From: Bacteroidales bacterium | GTDB taxonomy: Bacteria > Bacteroidota > Bacteroidia > Bacteroidales > F082 | Length of the DNA: 64,000 bases | Reading direction: 5' to 3' | NCBI GenBank assembly: GCA_028277395.1 | Contig: JANQGJ010000070.1 | Location: forward strand, 1-64,000 | In this document: positions 9,078 through 18,861 of the stretch, in pieces | Layout of the letters: each line of letters starts with the position of its first letter | Numbering within the stretch: the stretch's first letter is position 1 | The notes under the pieces: model-generated | What the model saw: only the letters and a program-made list of their open reading frames with translations | Database searches by the model: none | Told to the model about the DNA's origin: nothing | Translations under genes and position numbers: made by a program

Positions 9078-9914
9078 ATGACTAATCAACTCAAAATTTT
9101 CACACTCTTTGTATTTCTTTTTTCCATTACGGGTAGTTTTGCTCAGAAAAGCGTAAACCTTGAATATAATGTTGTTCCCGGAGATAAATATGAATTTATC
9201 ACTGACGTTGATCAGGATATTACTTTTGAAGCGATGGGAAACACCACTACTCTTGAACAGGTAATGACTTTCAAGATGATATCTGCCGTTAAAAAGGTTG
9301 AAGGTGATAATATTGATTCTGAAATAAAATTCGACAGAATCAAAATGAATCAAAAGATATTTGGTATGGAAGTGAATTATGATTCTGAGGACTCTTCAAC
9401 TTTTAATTCCGGAATGGGAAGTAAGATTGCTGCTGAAATGAATAGAATAATAGGTAAACCCGTTGAGTTTGTGATGGATAACAAAGGGAATATCAAAAAA
9501 CTTGACATAAGCAGTATAACCGAGAACAGTGACCTTTCAAATAATCTGACATCAGGAAATACATATGCTGTTTTCCCTGATCATAAAGTAAAAGTAGGAG
9601 ATAGCTGGGAAACAGATATTGAACCTCTTGAAAATAGTGAGATGCTTGTACATATGAAGTATACATTAATGAAAGTTACCCGCAAACAGGCTGTAATTGG
9701 TATTGAGGGGACACTGGAAGGAAATGAAATACAGGGTGAAGAGATTAACTTAAACGGAACTACCGTTGGAGAAATGATAGTTGACAGGTCAACAGGAATG
9801 CTGATTACTTCAACAATTGATATGGAAATAGCAATGGATATTGATCAGGCAGGAGTGAAGATACCGGCTACCATTTTAACAACATCCATCACTAACACCA
9901 GTAAGCTGAATTAA
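9078..9914 (+). CDS. Secreted DUF6263-like protein
   Basis: Exported protein of unknown function. From the ATG at 9078 a signal peptide is clear (MTNQLKIFTLFVFLFSITGSFAQ). A start further upstream would need a TTG at 9066 and adds nothing. The mature part opens with LEYNVVPGDKYEFITDVDQ and alternates beta-strands, as in the DUF6263 family of Bacteroidota exported proteins. It lies 65 bases after dnaB on the same strand and is convergent with the homogentisate operon, with only 27 bases between the stops. No enzyme motif was seen. Confidence 0.6.
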   Translation: MTNQLKIFTLFVFLFSITGSFAQKSVNLEYNVVPGDKYEFITDVDQDITFEAMGNTTTLEQVMTFKMISAVKKVEGDNIDSEIKFDRIKMNQKIFGMEVNYDSEDSSTFNSGMGSKIAAEMNRIIGKPVEFVMDNKGNIKKLDISSITENSDLSNNLTSGNTYAVFPDHKVKVGDSWETDIEPLENSEMLVHMKYTLMKVTRKQAVIGIEGTLEGNEIQGEEINLNGTTVGEMIVDRSTGMLITSTIDMEIAMDIDQAGVKIPATILTTSITNTSKLN

Positions 9915-9941
9915 CTTCCGTTTTTACAGCAACTTAATTCA

Positions 9942-10820
9942 TTACTTTACCGACTGTTCCAATAGCAATACAGTCAGAGCTTCATATACTTTATTCGCTG
10001 ATATTAAGGTACGTGCGTATAAATGAACCTTTTTCCGGTTGTTTATTATTCCAATGATATCCCGGTTATCTCTGAGACTGTTTATATCATTTTCGGTTGG
10101 TATTTTCTCCAGGTTACCAAGTCTGCCTAAATCGTTACCTGTTAAGTATTCACTAAATCTGATAGATTCAGGTAATGCATCAACACCAATACCTTTGGAT
10201 GCTATTGGCTTGGGCACCAGGAAGTTTGCATCCCCTGATGTTCTGACATAATAATCTCCTCCCAATCGCCCAACCAGATCGATTTTATCAGGGTGTATAT
10301 CGCCATTAGCATCAAGGATATCCTGATCAATATGAATATAAACAATCTCACAAATTACCAGATTCCCTGATCCGGGTTTTCCACTAATCTCTACAATATC
10401 ACGTACTTTACATTCAAATTGTAAAGGCGATTGTGCCACCCTTTTCGGTTTAACAAGTTTTGATGGTATGGGATCAAACCCTGACTTAATAAATTCATCA
10501 ACACCTTTATCATACTCAGTACTTGCAAGGCTCATTTGATGTACCATACTATATGAAACGGCATTTAATACAACCTCGGGAACTTCTTTCAGGTTTTCAA
10601 GTGTATGTTTTGTTGTATTATCTCTTCCACGGCGTGAAGGCGAGAATATAAGAGTTGACGGATTCACACCAAAAGCATTATAAAAACTGAAGGGAGCAAG
10701 ATTATTCCTGCCATTCTTATCAATTGTCGATGCAAACGCAATTGGTCTGGGAGCAACACCTGAAAGTAGTAATTTAAATAGTTTCTGGTTACCTAGTTCA
10801 TTCGGATCTATTTGTAACAT
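9942..10820 (-). CDS. Flavin reductase-like (FMN-binding split barrel) protein
   Basis: Member of the flavin reductase/DIM6-NTAB family, which binds FMN in a split beta-barrel. Diagnostic segments are GVAPRPIAFASTIDKNG, NLAPFSFYNAFGVNP and the later ECKVRDIVE. It is the last gene of the homogentisate operon. The ATG at 10820 starts 5 bases after the fahA stop, whereas an ATG at 10856 would overlap fahA by 31 bases, so 10820 is preferred (292 residues). Linkage to homogentisate genes suggests a role in aromatic amino acid catabolism, but no dedicated reaction is known to me for this protein. Confidence 0.82.
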   Translation of the reverse strand: MLQIDPNELGNQKLFKLLLSGVAPRPIAFASTIDKNGRNNLAPFSFYNAFGVNPSTLIFSPSRRGRDNTTKHTLENLKEVPEVVLNAVSYSMVHQMSLASTEYDKGVDEFIKSGFDPIPSKLVKPKRVAQSPLQFECKVRDIVEISGKPGSGNLVICEIVYIHIDQDILDANGDIHPDKIDLVGRLGGDYYVRTSGDANFLVPKPIASKGIGVDALPESIRFSEYLTGNDLGRLGNLEKIPTENDINSLRDNRDIIGIINNRKKVHLYARTLISANKVYEALTVLLLEQSVK

Positions 10821-10825
10821 ATCAG

Positions 10826-12100
10826 CTATTTTGAAGGTAAAATCGTTGTAACACATTCTCCAAAACCAATTCTGTAGTTGTCGTTTTCAGCATAACCACG
10901 CATTATGATCGTATCATTATCCTGGATAAATTTTCGATCAGATCCGTCAGACAGCTTTATGGGTTTGGTACCTTTCCATGTTAATTCAAGCATGGAGCCA
11001 TAAGATCCCTGATCCGGGCCGGAAATAGTTCCCGAACCGTACATATCACCAACGTTAATGTTACAACCACTCACAGATTGATGTGCTAATTGCTGATTCA
11101 TATTCCAATACATATATTTAAAATTGGAACTGCAAATCAGATTTTCGTCACCATTTTCGGGAGTTAATGTAACTTCAAGTTTGATGTCAATGTTCTTTTT
11201 ACCACTTGTTTTTAAATATGGCAGAACCGGAGGATCCTGTTTAGGTCCTTCTGTTAAAAACGGTTGCAGAGCTTCCATGGTAACTATCCATGGCGACACT
11301 ACAGATCCAAAGCTTTTGCTTAAAAAGGGTCCCAATGGTACATACTCCCATTTCTGGATATCTCTTGCAGACAGATCATTAAATAATACCATCCCAAAAA
11401 TGTATTGATCTGCATCTTCAACACTGATCCTTTCTCCAAGATTTGTTTTTTTTCCTGTAATAAATGCAGTTTCAAGCTCAAAATCAACAAGCCTTGATGG
11501 TCCGAATGCAGGTGTTGCAGTATCATCAGCTTTTGTTTGACCTGTTGGCCTGTGGATATTGGTCCCTGACACTACAATTGACGAACTTCTTCCATGGTAA
11601 CCTACCGGAATGTGTTTCCAGTTTGGCAATAATGCATTTTCAGGATCACGGAACATTATTCCTACATTGGTAGCATGCTCAATACTTGAATAAAAATCAG
11701 TATAGTCTCCTATCCGGACAGGTAATAACATCTCTACATCATCAATGTGGTAAAGACATTGTTTCTTCGCATTATCATTATTATACAGATCCTGATTCTT
11801 ATCAGACAGTAATATTGATAATTGATTTCTAACAGAGGACCAGGCTTTTGATCCCAATTCAATAAAATCATTTAAAACCGGAGAGTTAAATACATTATTG
11901 TTTTCCAGTTTTAAAACATCAAAATAACCAAAATCAGAAAGAATACGGAGATCAACAACCGTGTCTCCAATACGGGTGACAGGTCGTGGTTCTTTATTAT
12001 TAGGTTTTGCAATTCCAAACGGAATATTCTGAACCGGGAAATCACTATTTTCCGGTGTATCTATCCATGATACAAGTGATGGATTGTTAGCAGCAATCAT
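10826..12100 (-). CDS. fahA: Fumarylacetoacetase
   Basis: Last enzyme of tyrosine degradation, which hydrolyses fumarylacetoacetate to fumarate and acetoacetate. The N-terminal FAH domain (GIAKP, VVDLRIL) is followed by the catalytic domain with DYTDFYSSIEHATNVG and NWKHIPVGYHGRSSSIV, and by acidic metal ligands in LVDFELETAFI. The 424-residue length matches the eukaryotic-type enzyme. It is separated by 17 bases from hpd upstream and 5 bases from the flavin reductase gene downstream, which indicates one transcript. Confidence 0.95.
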   Translation of the reverse strand: MIAANNPSLVSWIDTPENSDFPVQNIPFGIAKPNNKEPRPVTRIGDTVVDLRILSDFGYFDVLKLENNNVFNSPVLNDFIELGSKAWSSVRNQLSILLSDKNQDLYNNDNAKKQCLYHIDDVEMLLPVRIGDYTDFYSSIEHATNVGIMFRDPENALLPNWKHIPVGYHGRSSSIVVSGTNIHRPTGQTKADDTATPAFGPSRLVDFELETAFITGKKTNLGERISVEDADQYIFGMVLFNDLSARDIQKWEYVPLGPFLSKSFGSVVSPWIVTMEALQPFLTEGPKQDPPVLPYLKTSGKKNIDIKLEVTLTPENGDENLICSSNFKYMYWNMNQQLAHQSVSGCNINVGDMYGSGTISGPDQGSYGSMLELTWKGTKPIKLSDGSDRKFIQDNDTIIMRGYAENDNYRIGFGECVTTILPSK

Positions 12101-12117
12101 GTTTTAAATTTTGGATT

Positions 12118-13218
12118 TTATAAAGTACCTCTGTTTTGTTGCTCAAGTTCAATTGCTTCAAAAAGAGCCTGAAAATTGCCTTTGCCAAATGATATAGCAT
12201 TTTTTCTTTGAATTATCTCAAAGAAAAATGTAGGTCTGTCTTCTACCGGTTTCGTAAATAGTTGTAACAAATATCCTTTATCATCTCTGTCAATAAGTAT
12301 ATGATGTTTTTTCAGTATCTCAATATCTTCATCAATTTCACCAACTCTTTCTACAACGGTGTCGTAATATGTTTCCGGAACATGTAAAAAGTCAACACCT
12401 CTTGATCTAAGTGCGCTAATTGTAGCAACAATATCATTGGTTGCCATTGCTACATGCTGTGGTCCTGGCCCGATATAAAAGTCAAGATACTCTTCAACCT
12501 GCGACTTTTTCAATCCTTGCGCAGGCTCATTGATCGGAAACTTGATCCACATATTATCATTGGCCATAACTTTACTTTTAAGAGCAGTATACTCAGTTGA
12601 TATATCCTTATCATCAAAAGATATTAACTGGTCAAATCCCATTACATCCCTGTAATAGCCTGCAACTTTATCCATTTCGTTCCATCCGACATTGCCAACT
12701 ATATGATCTACATATAACAGACCTGTTTCTTCAGGTTGATATTCAGGCTTCCATTCAACAAAGCCCGGTAAGAATACACCATTATAGTTTTTCCTTTCAA
12801 CAAATGTGTGGACAGTATCTCCGTAGGTTTTAATTGAAGAAAGTATCACCTCGCCAAATTCATCTTTTTCTGTTCTGGGTTTGAAATCCTCTTCAGCTCC
12901 TTTCGATGTTGTTGAGTCAAAAGCTTCCTTGGCATCGTCAACCCATAAAGCAATAACCTTAACACCGTCACCATGTAGTTTATGATGTTTGGCAACCTCA
13001 GAATCTGGTGTTAGTGCTCCTGTTAGTACAAAGGTTATTTTATCCTGCTTCAAAACGTATGAGGTTCTGTCTGTCAGCCCTGTTTCCAGACCTGCATATG
13101 CCAAAGGTTGAAAACCAAATGCTGATTGATAGAAATGTGCAGCCTGTTTTGCATTGCCAACATAAAATTCAATATAATCTGTACCATTAATCGGTAAACA
13201 TTTTGTTTTACTTTCCAT
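12118..13218 (-). CDS. hpd: 4-hydroxyphenylpyruvate dioxygenase
   Basis: Fe(II)-dependent dioxygenase that converts 4-hydroxyphenylpyruvate to homogentisate. Two vicinal-oxygen-chelate domains are present, beginning at TDYIEFYVGNAKQAAHFY and VDHIVGNVGWNEMD. The expected iron ligands are visible in VDHIVGNV (His), GPQHVAMAT (His) and TFFFEIIQRKN (Glu). Length is 366 residues, usual for the family. It lies 27 bases downstream of hmgA and 17 bases upstream of fahA in the same operon. Confidence 0.96.
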   Translation of the reverse strand: MESKTKCLPINGTDYIEFYVGNAKQAAHFYQSAFGFQPLAYAGLETGLTDRTSYVLKQDKITFVLTGALTPDSEVAKHHKLHGDGVKVIALWVDDAKEAFDSTTSKGAEEDFKPRTEKDEFGEVILSSIKTYGDTVHTFVERKNYNGVFLPGFVEWKPEYQPEETGLLYVDHIVGNVGWNEMDKVAGYYRDVMGFDQLISFDDKDISTEYTALKSKVMANDNMWIKFPINEPAQGLKKSQVEEYLDFYIGPGPQHVAMATNDIVATISALRSRGVDFLHVPETYYDTVVERVGEIDEDIEILKKHHILIDRDDKGYLLQLFTKPVEDRPTFFFEIIQRKNAISFGKGNFQALFEAIELEQQNRGTL

Positions 13219-13245
13219 TATTTATAAATCTTTAATTCTTTATTA

Positions 13246-14406
13246 TTATTTTGACAGCCAGCTTTTGTAATAATCAACATCTTCCAGTTTCAGCGCGGCT
13301 TTGGTAAGCTTAAGAGGTCGGAAAGTATCAACCATTACAGCATATTCGTTAGTTTCTTTCTGACCTATGCTTCTTTCAATGGCACCAGGATGAGGGCCAT
13401 GAGGAATACCCATAGGATGCAGTGTAATTTGCCCTTTTTCAATGTTGTTTCTACTCATGAAATCACCATCAACATAATAGAGAACCTCATCGGAATCAAT
13501 ATTACTGTGATGGTAAGGTGCCGGAATAGATTCGGGATGATAATCATATAACCTTGGTACAAAGGCACATGTAACGAGTGCACTTGTTTCAAATGTCTGA
13601 TGAACCGGAGGGGGTTGATGGATCCTCCCGGTAATTGGTTCAAAATTGTAAATTGAAAAAGCAAATGGATACAGATATCCGTCCCAGCCAACTACATCAA
13701 ATGGATGTGTTTGATAATGATATGGATATATTGTATTACTCCTTTTGATTTTTATCAGGAAGTCACCGGATTCATCGTAGGTGATGAGGTTTTGAGGCGC
13801 TCTGATATCTCTTTCATGAAATGGTGAATGTTCAAGTAACTGACCTGATTTATTTGTATATCGTCGGGGATATCTAAATGGTTGGTTAGATTCAACAATA
13901 AACAACCTGTTATCTGATTCATTAAACATAAACTGGTAAATGGTACCCCGTGGAATAATAAGATGGTCACCTTCTTTGAACTTTAACTCACCATATACCG
14001 TAGCTAAGGTTCCGGTTCCTTTATGAACAAAAATCATTTCGTCGCACTGGGCATTCTTGAAGAAATAATCGGTCATTGATTTCTTAGGTGATGCCAGGAT
14101 TATATTTACATCATCATTAGTTAAAACGATCTTACGACTTGCTAAATAATCATCTTCAGGTGTCAGGTTAAAACCTTTAAATGATCTGTTTTGTAAGTTT
14201 TTATCTACTGATATTTCAGGAGTTACATCTATAGGTTCATCTATTTTAAGAACTTTGGTAGGTGGGTGATTGTGATAGACAATGGAATATACATCAGAAA
14301 AGCCTTCTGATGAAACCAACTCCTCGGAATAAATCTCACCATTGGGTTTCTTAAAAACTATATGTCTTTTGTCCGGAACGTCACCACGAATCTGATAATG
14401 CGGCAT
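13246..14406 (-). CDS. hmgA: Homogentisate 1,2-dioxygenase
   Basis: Ring-cleaving cupin dioxygenase that opens homogentisate to maleylacetoacetate. Cupin-type segments are seen at FVHKGTG and DHLIIPRGTIYQF. The iron-site region is IHQPPPVHQTF, SDEVLYYVDG and HPMGIPHGPHPG, supplying the His and Glu ligands. At 386 residues it belongs to the shorter bacterial form. It is the first gene of a four-gene minus-strand operon with a -7 element 29 bases upstream. No maleylacetoacetate isomerase gene follows. Confidence 0.93.
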   Translation of the reverse strand: MPHYQIRGDVPDKRHIVFKKPNGEIYSEELVSSEGFSDVYSIVYHNHPPTKVLKIDEPIDVTPEISVDKNLQNRSFKGFNLTPEDDYLASRKIVLTNDDVNIILASPKKSMTDYFFKNAQCDEMIFVHKGTGTLATVYGELKFKEGDHLIIPRGTIYQFMFNESDNRLFIVESNQPFRYPRRYTNKSGQLLEHSPFHERDIRAPQNLITYDESGDFLIKIKRSNTIYPYHYQTHPFDVVGWDGYLYPFAFSIYNFEPITGRIHQPPPVHQTFETSALVTCAFVPRLYDYHPESIPAPYHHSNIDSDEVLYYVDGDFMSRNNIEKGQITLHPMGIPHGPHPGAIERSIGQKETNEYAVMVDTFRPLKLTKAALKLEDVDYYKSWLSK

Positions 14407-14434
14407 TTTTATTTAGATTTAATTAAAATAAGTG

Positions 14435-14442
14435 CAAATATA
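14435..14442 (-). promoter_or_regulatory. Putative -7 element for the homogentisate operon
   Basis: On the minus strand the sequence reads TATATTTG followed by C, a perfect match to TAnnTTTG(C), 28 bases upstream of the hmgA ATG. The trinucleotide 19 bases further upstream is TAG, not TTG, so the -33 box is weak. Confidence 0.5.
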
Positions 14443-14596
14443 GCAAAATAAAATACCCTTACTAATATTTTTATCTGTTAGAATGTTACTTATTCCGGAT
14501 CCTCTGTATAGCTTCATCTATCAGTATTAATCATAGGTTAACTTATCGGTTATAAGCCCGTTTATTACGGGAAACAGTATTCCATTTCGAAGTTTA

Positions 14597-17014
14597 TTAC
14601 AATGTAAGAATATATTGTAATGTTATGTTTCTCATTGGTTCAGCTTTTAAAGGGCGTAGTGAATACATACGGTTCAATAAGTTTGATGAGATCAGGGATA
14701 TCCTGTGTCGCAGTCCGAATTTATAACTGATCCTTCCATCCAGAACTGTATTGCCATTATTATGATTTTCAAAGTAATCCCGATAAAGAATACGTTGAAT
14801 TGTGCCTCCCGAACCGGCAGTTGCATCTTCAAAATCAAATATGGCCTTATCTAAGTTTTCCATCCGGCTGAAGTATTTAAGACTTAAACCTGCTGAAAAC
14901 CTGCTGTAATTTACTTCAATATCCATTTTAAGCGTATGCAGGAAACGGTACTTAAGTATATTACGACTGGGATTAACACTTGTAGTATTATACGAAAACT
15001 CTGTGCTTCCTCCGGGATTATAATCTTCTGCAAAAACATAATCAGGATCCAGGGTCACAGGTAATATATAGGTATATCCGATTATTGATTTGAGATTACA
15101 TTTATCTGATATTTTCACCTGTCCGTTTACTGAAATATCAATACCCGTAACTTTTGATCTTCCGGTATTAACAAATTTAAAACCGGCAATGGCGAACGTA
15201 TATGTAGAATCCCAAAACCCGAATAAGTACTCAATGGTATTGTTATATTCCTGATAAAACAACGCCACATCAAAGTATCCGTAATACTTTGCAAACTTGA
15301 ATATCTGTTTAATCCCAATTTCAGAATTCCAGCTTGTTTCAGGTTTTAGATCAGGATTATCGAAAACGCCAAAGCTACCAAGTGTAGTTTTAATGTATCG
15401 TTCAGTAATTGTTGGATACCTATACCCTTGTCCAAGTGAGGCTCTTAAATAGGTCTCTTTACCAAGTTTTAAGGAGGTTCCTATCCTGAAAATGGGTTTG
15501 CTGTCTCTTAGTGAATCATTTATCTGATAATTTTCGAGTCTTACACCTGCAGAAAAATTGAGTATGTTACCAATCTTTTTTTCAATTTCCATATAAACAG
15601 AAGTGTTCCAAAGATAATTTGATGGTGAACCGGATGCTTCATACAAATGAGCATAAGAATTAGTATATTGGCTTGTTACACCTACAATCAGGTCCAGATT
15701 TCTTAAGTTCTTAAAACTTTTACTAAACTGATAGTTATTGTAAATGAATAGTGATCTGGTAGACTGGTTATTATTTGCATCATTATTAACATACATTATT
15801 CTGGAAGCAAATTCATGTTTAAATCCGATATTTGAATAAAAGTTGATATACGGATCAAGGTAGAACGTAGTATTATTGGAAAGTAAAACAGCCCCGGGGT
15901 ATGCTCGGTAAAAGTTAGCAGTATCATCAAGCCAAGCAAAAACTGTGCTTGATTTTTCAAGCATGAAGTTACCGTTTATTCCATAATCCAGTCCGGTTAT
16001 TTTTTTGGATCTATGACGTAAGTTAAAATTTAGTCTTGCTTTACGGTTAGCCATATCATCGTCATCAATATCATTTGTATCAACAACATTAACTCCGGGA
16101 ACAGGTGCCCCCAGATAACTCGTTCCTGCTGAAAATAGTCCCCCAACAATGAGATCAGTTTGGCCGTTTGATAATTGCTGAGAGTGTAAAAAACTTGCTC
16201 CCGATGTATAGTTTACTCCTTTCCACCATTTTTCTGCCGGTTTTTCCGGTGTTGAATAGAATCCTCCATGGAGCTTAATTTTTGTTTCAGGTTGTAATCC
16301 GGGGTAGTTTGTCCTGATGTATATTGCCCCGCTTAGAGCTGAAGCTCCTGAAAGAACTGATGATGCCCCTTTCACTACTTCAATTTGCTTTACGTTTTCT
16401 ATGGGAATCAGCGACCAGTTGGTTTTACCTGCATCGCCGGTTGTTACCGGCAAATTATCAATAAATACAGCAACTTTACTCCCAACGCCGAAAGTAAACC
16501 CACTGCCTCCTCTTATTTGTGGTTCTTCATCAAGAATTGTTAATCCGGGAACCATATCTAAAATTGTTTCGACAGACTCCGTATTCCTGGCATCAATTAA
16601 CCGGGGATTTAATATCTCTATCGAAACAGTCTGACTTTCAATGCTTTTGTCGAACTTTCCGGCACGGACAACGATCTCTTCAAAATCAGTACTAAAAGGA
16701 GTCATCTCTATATCCCGATGTTCTGTTATTCCCGATTTTATCGTTACCTCAATACTCAACGATTTCATGCCGGTATATGAAACCGTAAAAACATATTCTC
16801 CAGGAGGAAGTGATAATGAAAAGTATCCGTTGAAATCGGTAACGGTACCAATTGTCATATCTCTTTTTTGAAAGATATTCACACCAACAAGGCATTCTGA
16901 AGTTTCAATATCGGTAACTCTTCCGGAAAAGATACCATGGTCCTGACTGTATGAAACCAGAAAATTGGAAATAATGAATATTATTAGCAAAATTCTTAAT
17001 CTCATGCAGTTCAT
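14597..17014 (-). CDS. TonB-dependent outer membrane receptor
   Basis: Outer membrane beta-barrel receptor for TonB-driven uptake. A signal peptide (ILLIIFIISNFLVSYSQ) precedes a carboxypeptidase-regulatory-like beta-sandwich (about residues 28-110, FSGRVTDIETSECLVGVNI), then a plug domain (about 115-235) with DMVPGLTILDEEPQIRGG and VEVVKGA-like IEVVKGASSVLSGASA, and a long barrel ending in an aromatic-rich strand. At 805 residues it is mid-sized. No SusD partner or obvious substrate enzyme is adjacent, so the ligand is unknown; a siderophore, cofactor or metal is more likely than a glycan. An ATG at 17005 is an alternative start. Confidence 0.9.
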   Translation of the reverse strand: MNCMRLRILLIIFIISNFLVSYSQDHGIFSGRVTDIETSECLVGVNIFQKRDMTIGTVTDFNGYFSLSLPPGEYVFTVSYTGMKSLSIEVTIKSGITEHRDIEMTPFSTDFEEIVVRAGKFDKSIESQTVSIEILNPRLIDARNTESVETILDMVPGLTILDEEPQIRGGSGFTFGVGSKVAVFIDNLPVTTGDAGKTNWSLIPIENVKQIEVVKGASSVLSGASALSGAIYIRTNYPGLQPETKIKLHGGFYSTPEKPAEKWWKGVNYTSGASFLHSQQLSNGQTDLIVGGLFSAGTSYLGAPVPGVNVVDTNDIDDDDMANRKARLNFNLRHRSKKITGLDYGINGNFMLEKSSTVFAWLDDTANFYRAYPGAVLLSNNTTFYLDPYINFYSNIGFKHEFASRIMYVNNDANNNQSTRSLFIYNNYQFSKSFKNLRNLDLIVGVTSQYTNSYAHLYEASGSPSNYLWNTSVYMEIEKKIGNILNFSAGVRLENYQINDSLRDSKPIFRIGTSLKLGKETYLRASLGQGYRYPTITERYIKTTLGSFGVFDNPDLKPETSWNSEIGIKQIFKFAKYYGYFDVALFYQEYNNTIEYLFGFWDSTYTFAIAGFKFVNTGRSKVTGIDISVNGQVKISDKCNLKSIIGYTYILPVTLDPDYVFAEDYNPGGSTEFSYNTTSVNPSRNILKYRFLHTLKMDIEVNYSRFSAGLSLKYFSRMENLDKAIFDFEDATAGSGGTIQRILYRDYFENHNNGNTVLDGRISYKFGLRHRISLISSNLLNRMYSLRPLKAEPMRNITLQYILTL

Positions 17015-17054
17015 TCTTAAAAATAAAGTAAGTGCAATGTTTAATATGATGATA

Positions 17055-17990
17055 TTAGTTGATTACAATTTTTTTAGAGAATTTTGAATCCTTATTTAGG
17101 GTGACTGCGATGTAGACACCAGGTTTAAAATTGTTTATATCGAAATAATTTGAGTTATTCGATAAAGTAACATTTTTAATGACAGATTCACCTAATGAGT
17201 TGAGCAATGTAAATTGTAAATCCTCAGGGTTAACATCCTCTGTTTTCACAACCAGTTTACCATTACTTTGATATATGTTTATATTTTCTGCAAATTCATC
17301 ATTAACTGAACTTGGATTGTAAATGAGTTCAAAGTCGTCGAAATGAGCTGTGCTTCCTTCAATGGCATCGGTGCCATTACCTGAAGTAATAACAGAAAGA
17401 ATATATTCCGGGGTATCATCTGATGTATAAACAAAAGGTGTTGAAAATCGGGTCCATTCAGTAACTTCATGTGAGGGTAACTGATAATATGCTATTGCAA
17501 TATAATTACTTTCATCGCCAGGAAGAGCACTATATCCTTTGTGCAGAAGGAACTTAACTGTGCCAAAATCTCCATCAGCAGGATTACATTTAAACCAGCC
17601 TGCAATACTGTCGGGTTTTTTGTTGAAAGCGGTATACCATTGTTCATCAGCGATGTTTGTAAATACGTAACCACTGTCAGGATCAAAATCAGAATGTACC
17701 TGGCCATTGGTTATTGTACCTGCAGCTACGTTATTTATCAATGAAACATAATAGTTGAAAAGCAATAGTGAATAATTTCCCGAATGAGCATCCGTACTTT
17801 TACCCCATACAATCGGAGCAAAAGCATTTAGGGGAATATTATCAGATGTTTTTATTGAACTCCAGTTAACAGGTTCGTCTTCAGTTGCCCCGATTGATTC
17901 CCATTCTTCAAATCCCGGATTTTGCAGCTGCTGGCAAAAAACACCGCCCGATAGGAGTAATACCAGGGTAAGTAGTTTAGTTTTTTTCAT
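17055..17990 (-). CDS. PCMD-like secreted protein with T9SS type A sorting domain
   Basis: Exported protein that appears to be type IX secretion cargo. From the ATG at 17990 the signal peptide is MKKTKLLTLVLLLSGGVFCQ; an in-frame TTG at 18008 is less likely. The body starts LQNPGFEEWESIG, followed by a beta-sandwich (DAHSGNYSLLL, SIAGWFKCNP, HFDDFELIYN) like the putative carbohydrate-metabolism (PCMD) or galactose-binding folds. The last ~75 residues (NINIYQSNGKLVV to KKIVIN) form a Por secretion-type domain, which suggests surface attachment or release. The carbohydrate link is inferred from fold resemblance only. Confidence 0.72.
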   Translation of the reverse strand: MKKTKLLTLVLLLSGGVFCQQLQNPGFEEWESIGATEDEPVNWSSIKTSDNIPLNAFAPIVWGKSTDAHSGNYSLLLFNYYVSLINNVAAGTITNGQVHSDFDPDSGYVFTNIADEQWYTAFNKKPDSIAGWFKCNPADGDFGTVKFLLHKGYSALPGDESNYIAIAYYQLPSHEVTEWTRFSTPFVYTSDDTPEYILSVITSGNGTDAIEGSTAHFDDFELIYNPSSVNDEFAENINIYQSNGKLVVKTEDVNPEDLQFTLLNSLGESVIKNVTLSNNSNYFDINNFKPGVYIAVTLNKDSKFSKKIVIN

Positions 17991-18008
17991 TTTATCAATA
18001 TTTAACAA

Positions 18009-18767
18009 TTAAAAACAATAGCCAATTTGTATCATATATCTTAATCCGGGGCCGACACTGAACAAAGTACCGTTATTGTTTATTTCTTTTTCATTCAGAA
18101 GTGTTTTAGCTCCGGGAAATCTTGCCACAAGAACATCATAAATTGCTTTTACATATTCACTTTCCTCATCAACCTTTAAATCACCTTCAATACCCAGATT
18201 TATAGAATAAGTCGATAGGGACGGTCCGATGAAGATAAGATCAATGGTAATATTCTTTTTTAATACGAACTGGTAACCTAATTCAATTCCGGCACTGAAC
18301 ATATGGAAACCTCCTGTCAAATCAAGTTGCCCCTTTGCAATTTCGCTATCAGTAACTTCAAAGGAGTTTTCAAATTCATAGAAATGAACGGATCCAAATA
18401 ACCCCCAATATAATCCATCAGGTGCACTCCTGGTATTACGTTTTTTAAAATACCATCTTTTATCACCGGATACACTAAAGCCCCATCTTTTTTTTGATTT
18501 TAATATATCGAGACTATCGAATAATCCGGTAGTGGGAAGTTCAAAGTAACCGGCATTTACCGAGAATGAGCCATGCCTGGATGTTGCTCTCTCATAGGAA
18601 AGATTAAGATTACCGGTATTCCAGATAAGTGGTGTGATATTCCACTTAAGTACATTACGCCGTTGCTTTTCAAGAGTATCAGCAGAAATGCTATCACTGG
18701 TATTCTGAGCAAACATCGTGAAGGAAAGTATAGTAAGAATTAGAGTTGCTAGTAAGGTTTTTTGCAT
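18009..18767 (-). CDS. Outer membrane protein, DUF3575-like
   Basis: Predicted small outer membrane beta-barrel. A signal peptide (LATLILTILSFTMFAQ) is followed by NVLKWNITPLIWNTGNLNLSYERA, the pattern seen at the start of DUF3575-type barrels, then alternating amphipathic strands (WYFKKR, GLYWGLFGSVHFYEFENS, GIELGYQFVLKK) and a terminal GPGLRYMIQIGYCF strand. The stop lies 19 bases before the next gene's ATG at 17990, so the two are probably cotranscribed. The cargo or function of the barrel is unknown. Confidence 0.6.
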   Translation of the reverse strand: MQKTLLATLILTILSFTMFAQNTSDSISADTLEKQRRNVLKWNITPLIWNTGNLNLSYERATSRHGSFSVNAGYFELPTTGLFDSLDILKSKKRWGFSVSGDKRWYFKKRNTRSAPDGLYWGLFGSVHFYEFENSFEVTDSEIAKGQLDLTGGFHMFSAGIELGYQFVLKKNITIDLIFIGPSLSTYSINLGIEGDLKVDEESEYVKAIYDVLVARFPGAKTLLNEKEINNNGTLFSVGPGLRYMIQIGYCF

Positions 18768-18798
18768 TGCTTCATGATTTGTTTAAGATGTAAATGTA

Positions 18799-18840
18799 AA
18801 AAAAAACCGGGAAAACTGTGTTAACAATAGTCCCGGTTTT
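18799..18840 (-). terminator. Intrinsic terminator after the 18862-19461 gene
   Basis: Perfect 10-base arms AAAACCGGGA (18803-18812) and TCCCGGTTTT (18831-18840). On the minus strand the hairpin is followed by a run of T. It lies 22 bases after the stop codon of the upstream gene. Confidence 0.85.
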
Positions 18841-18861
18841 AAATTTATTTCATACGCTGGA

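Noticed and set aside
14559-14573. CCCGT/ACGGG hairpin as terminator of the TonB receptor gene
   Set aside because: The stem has only 5 base pairs and no T-run follows on the minus strand.
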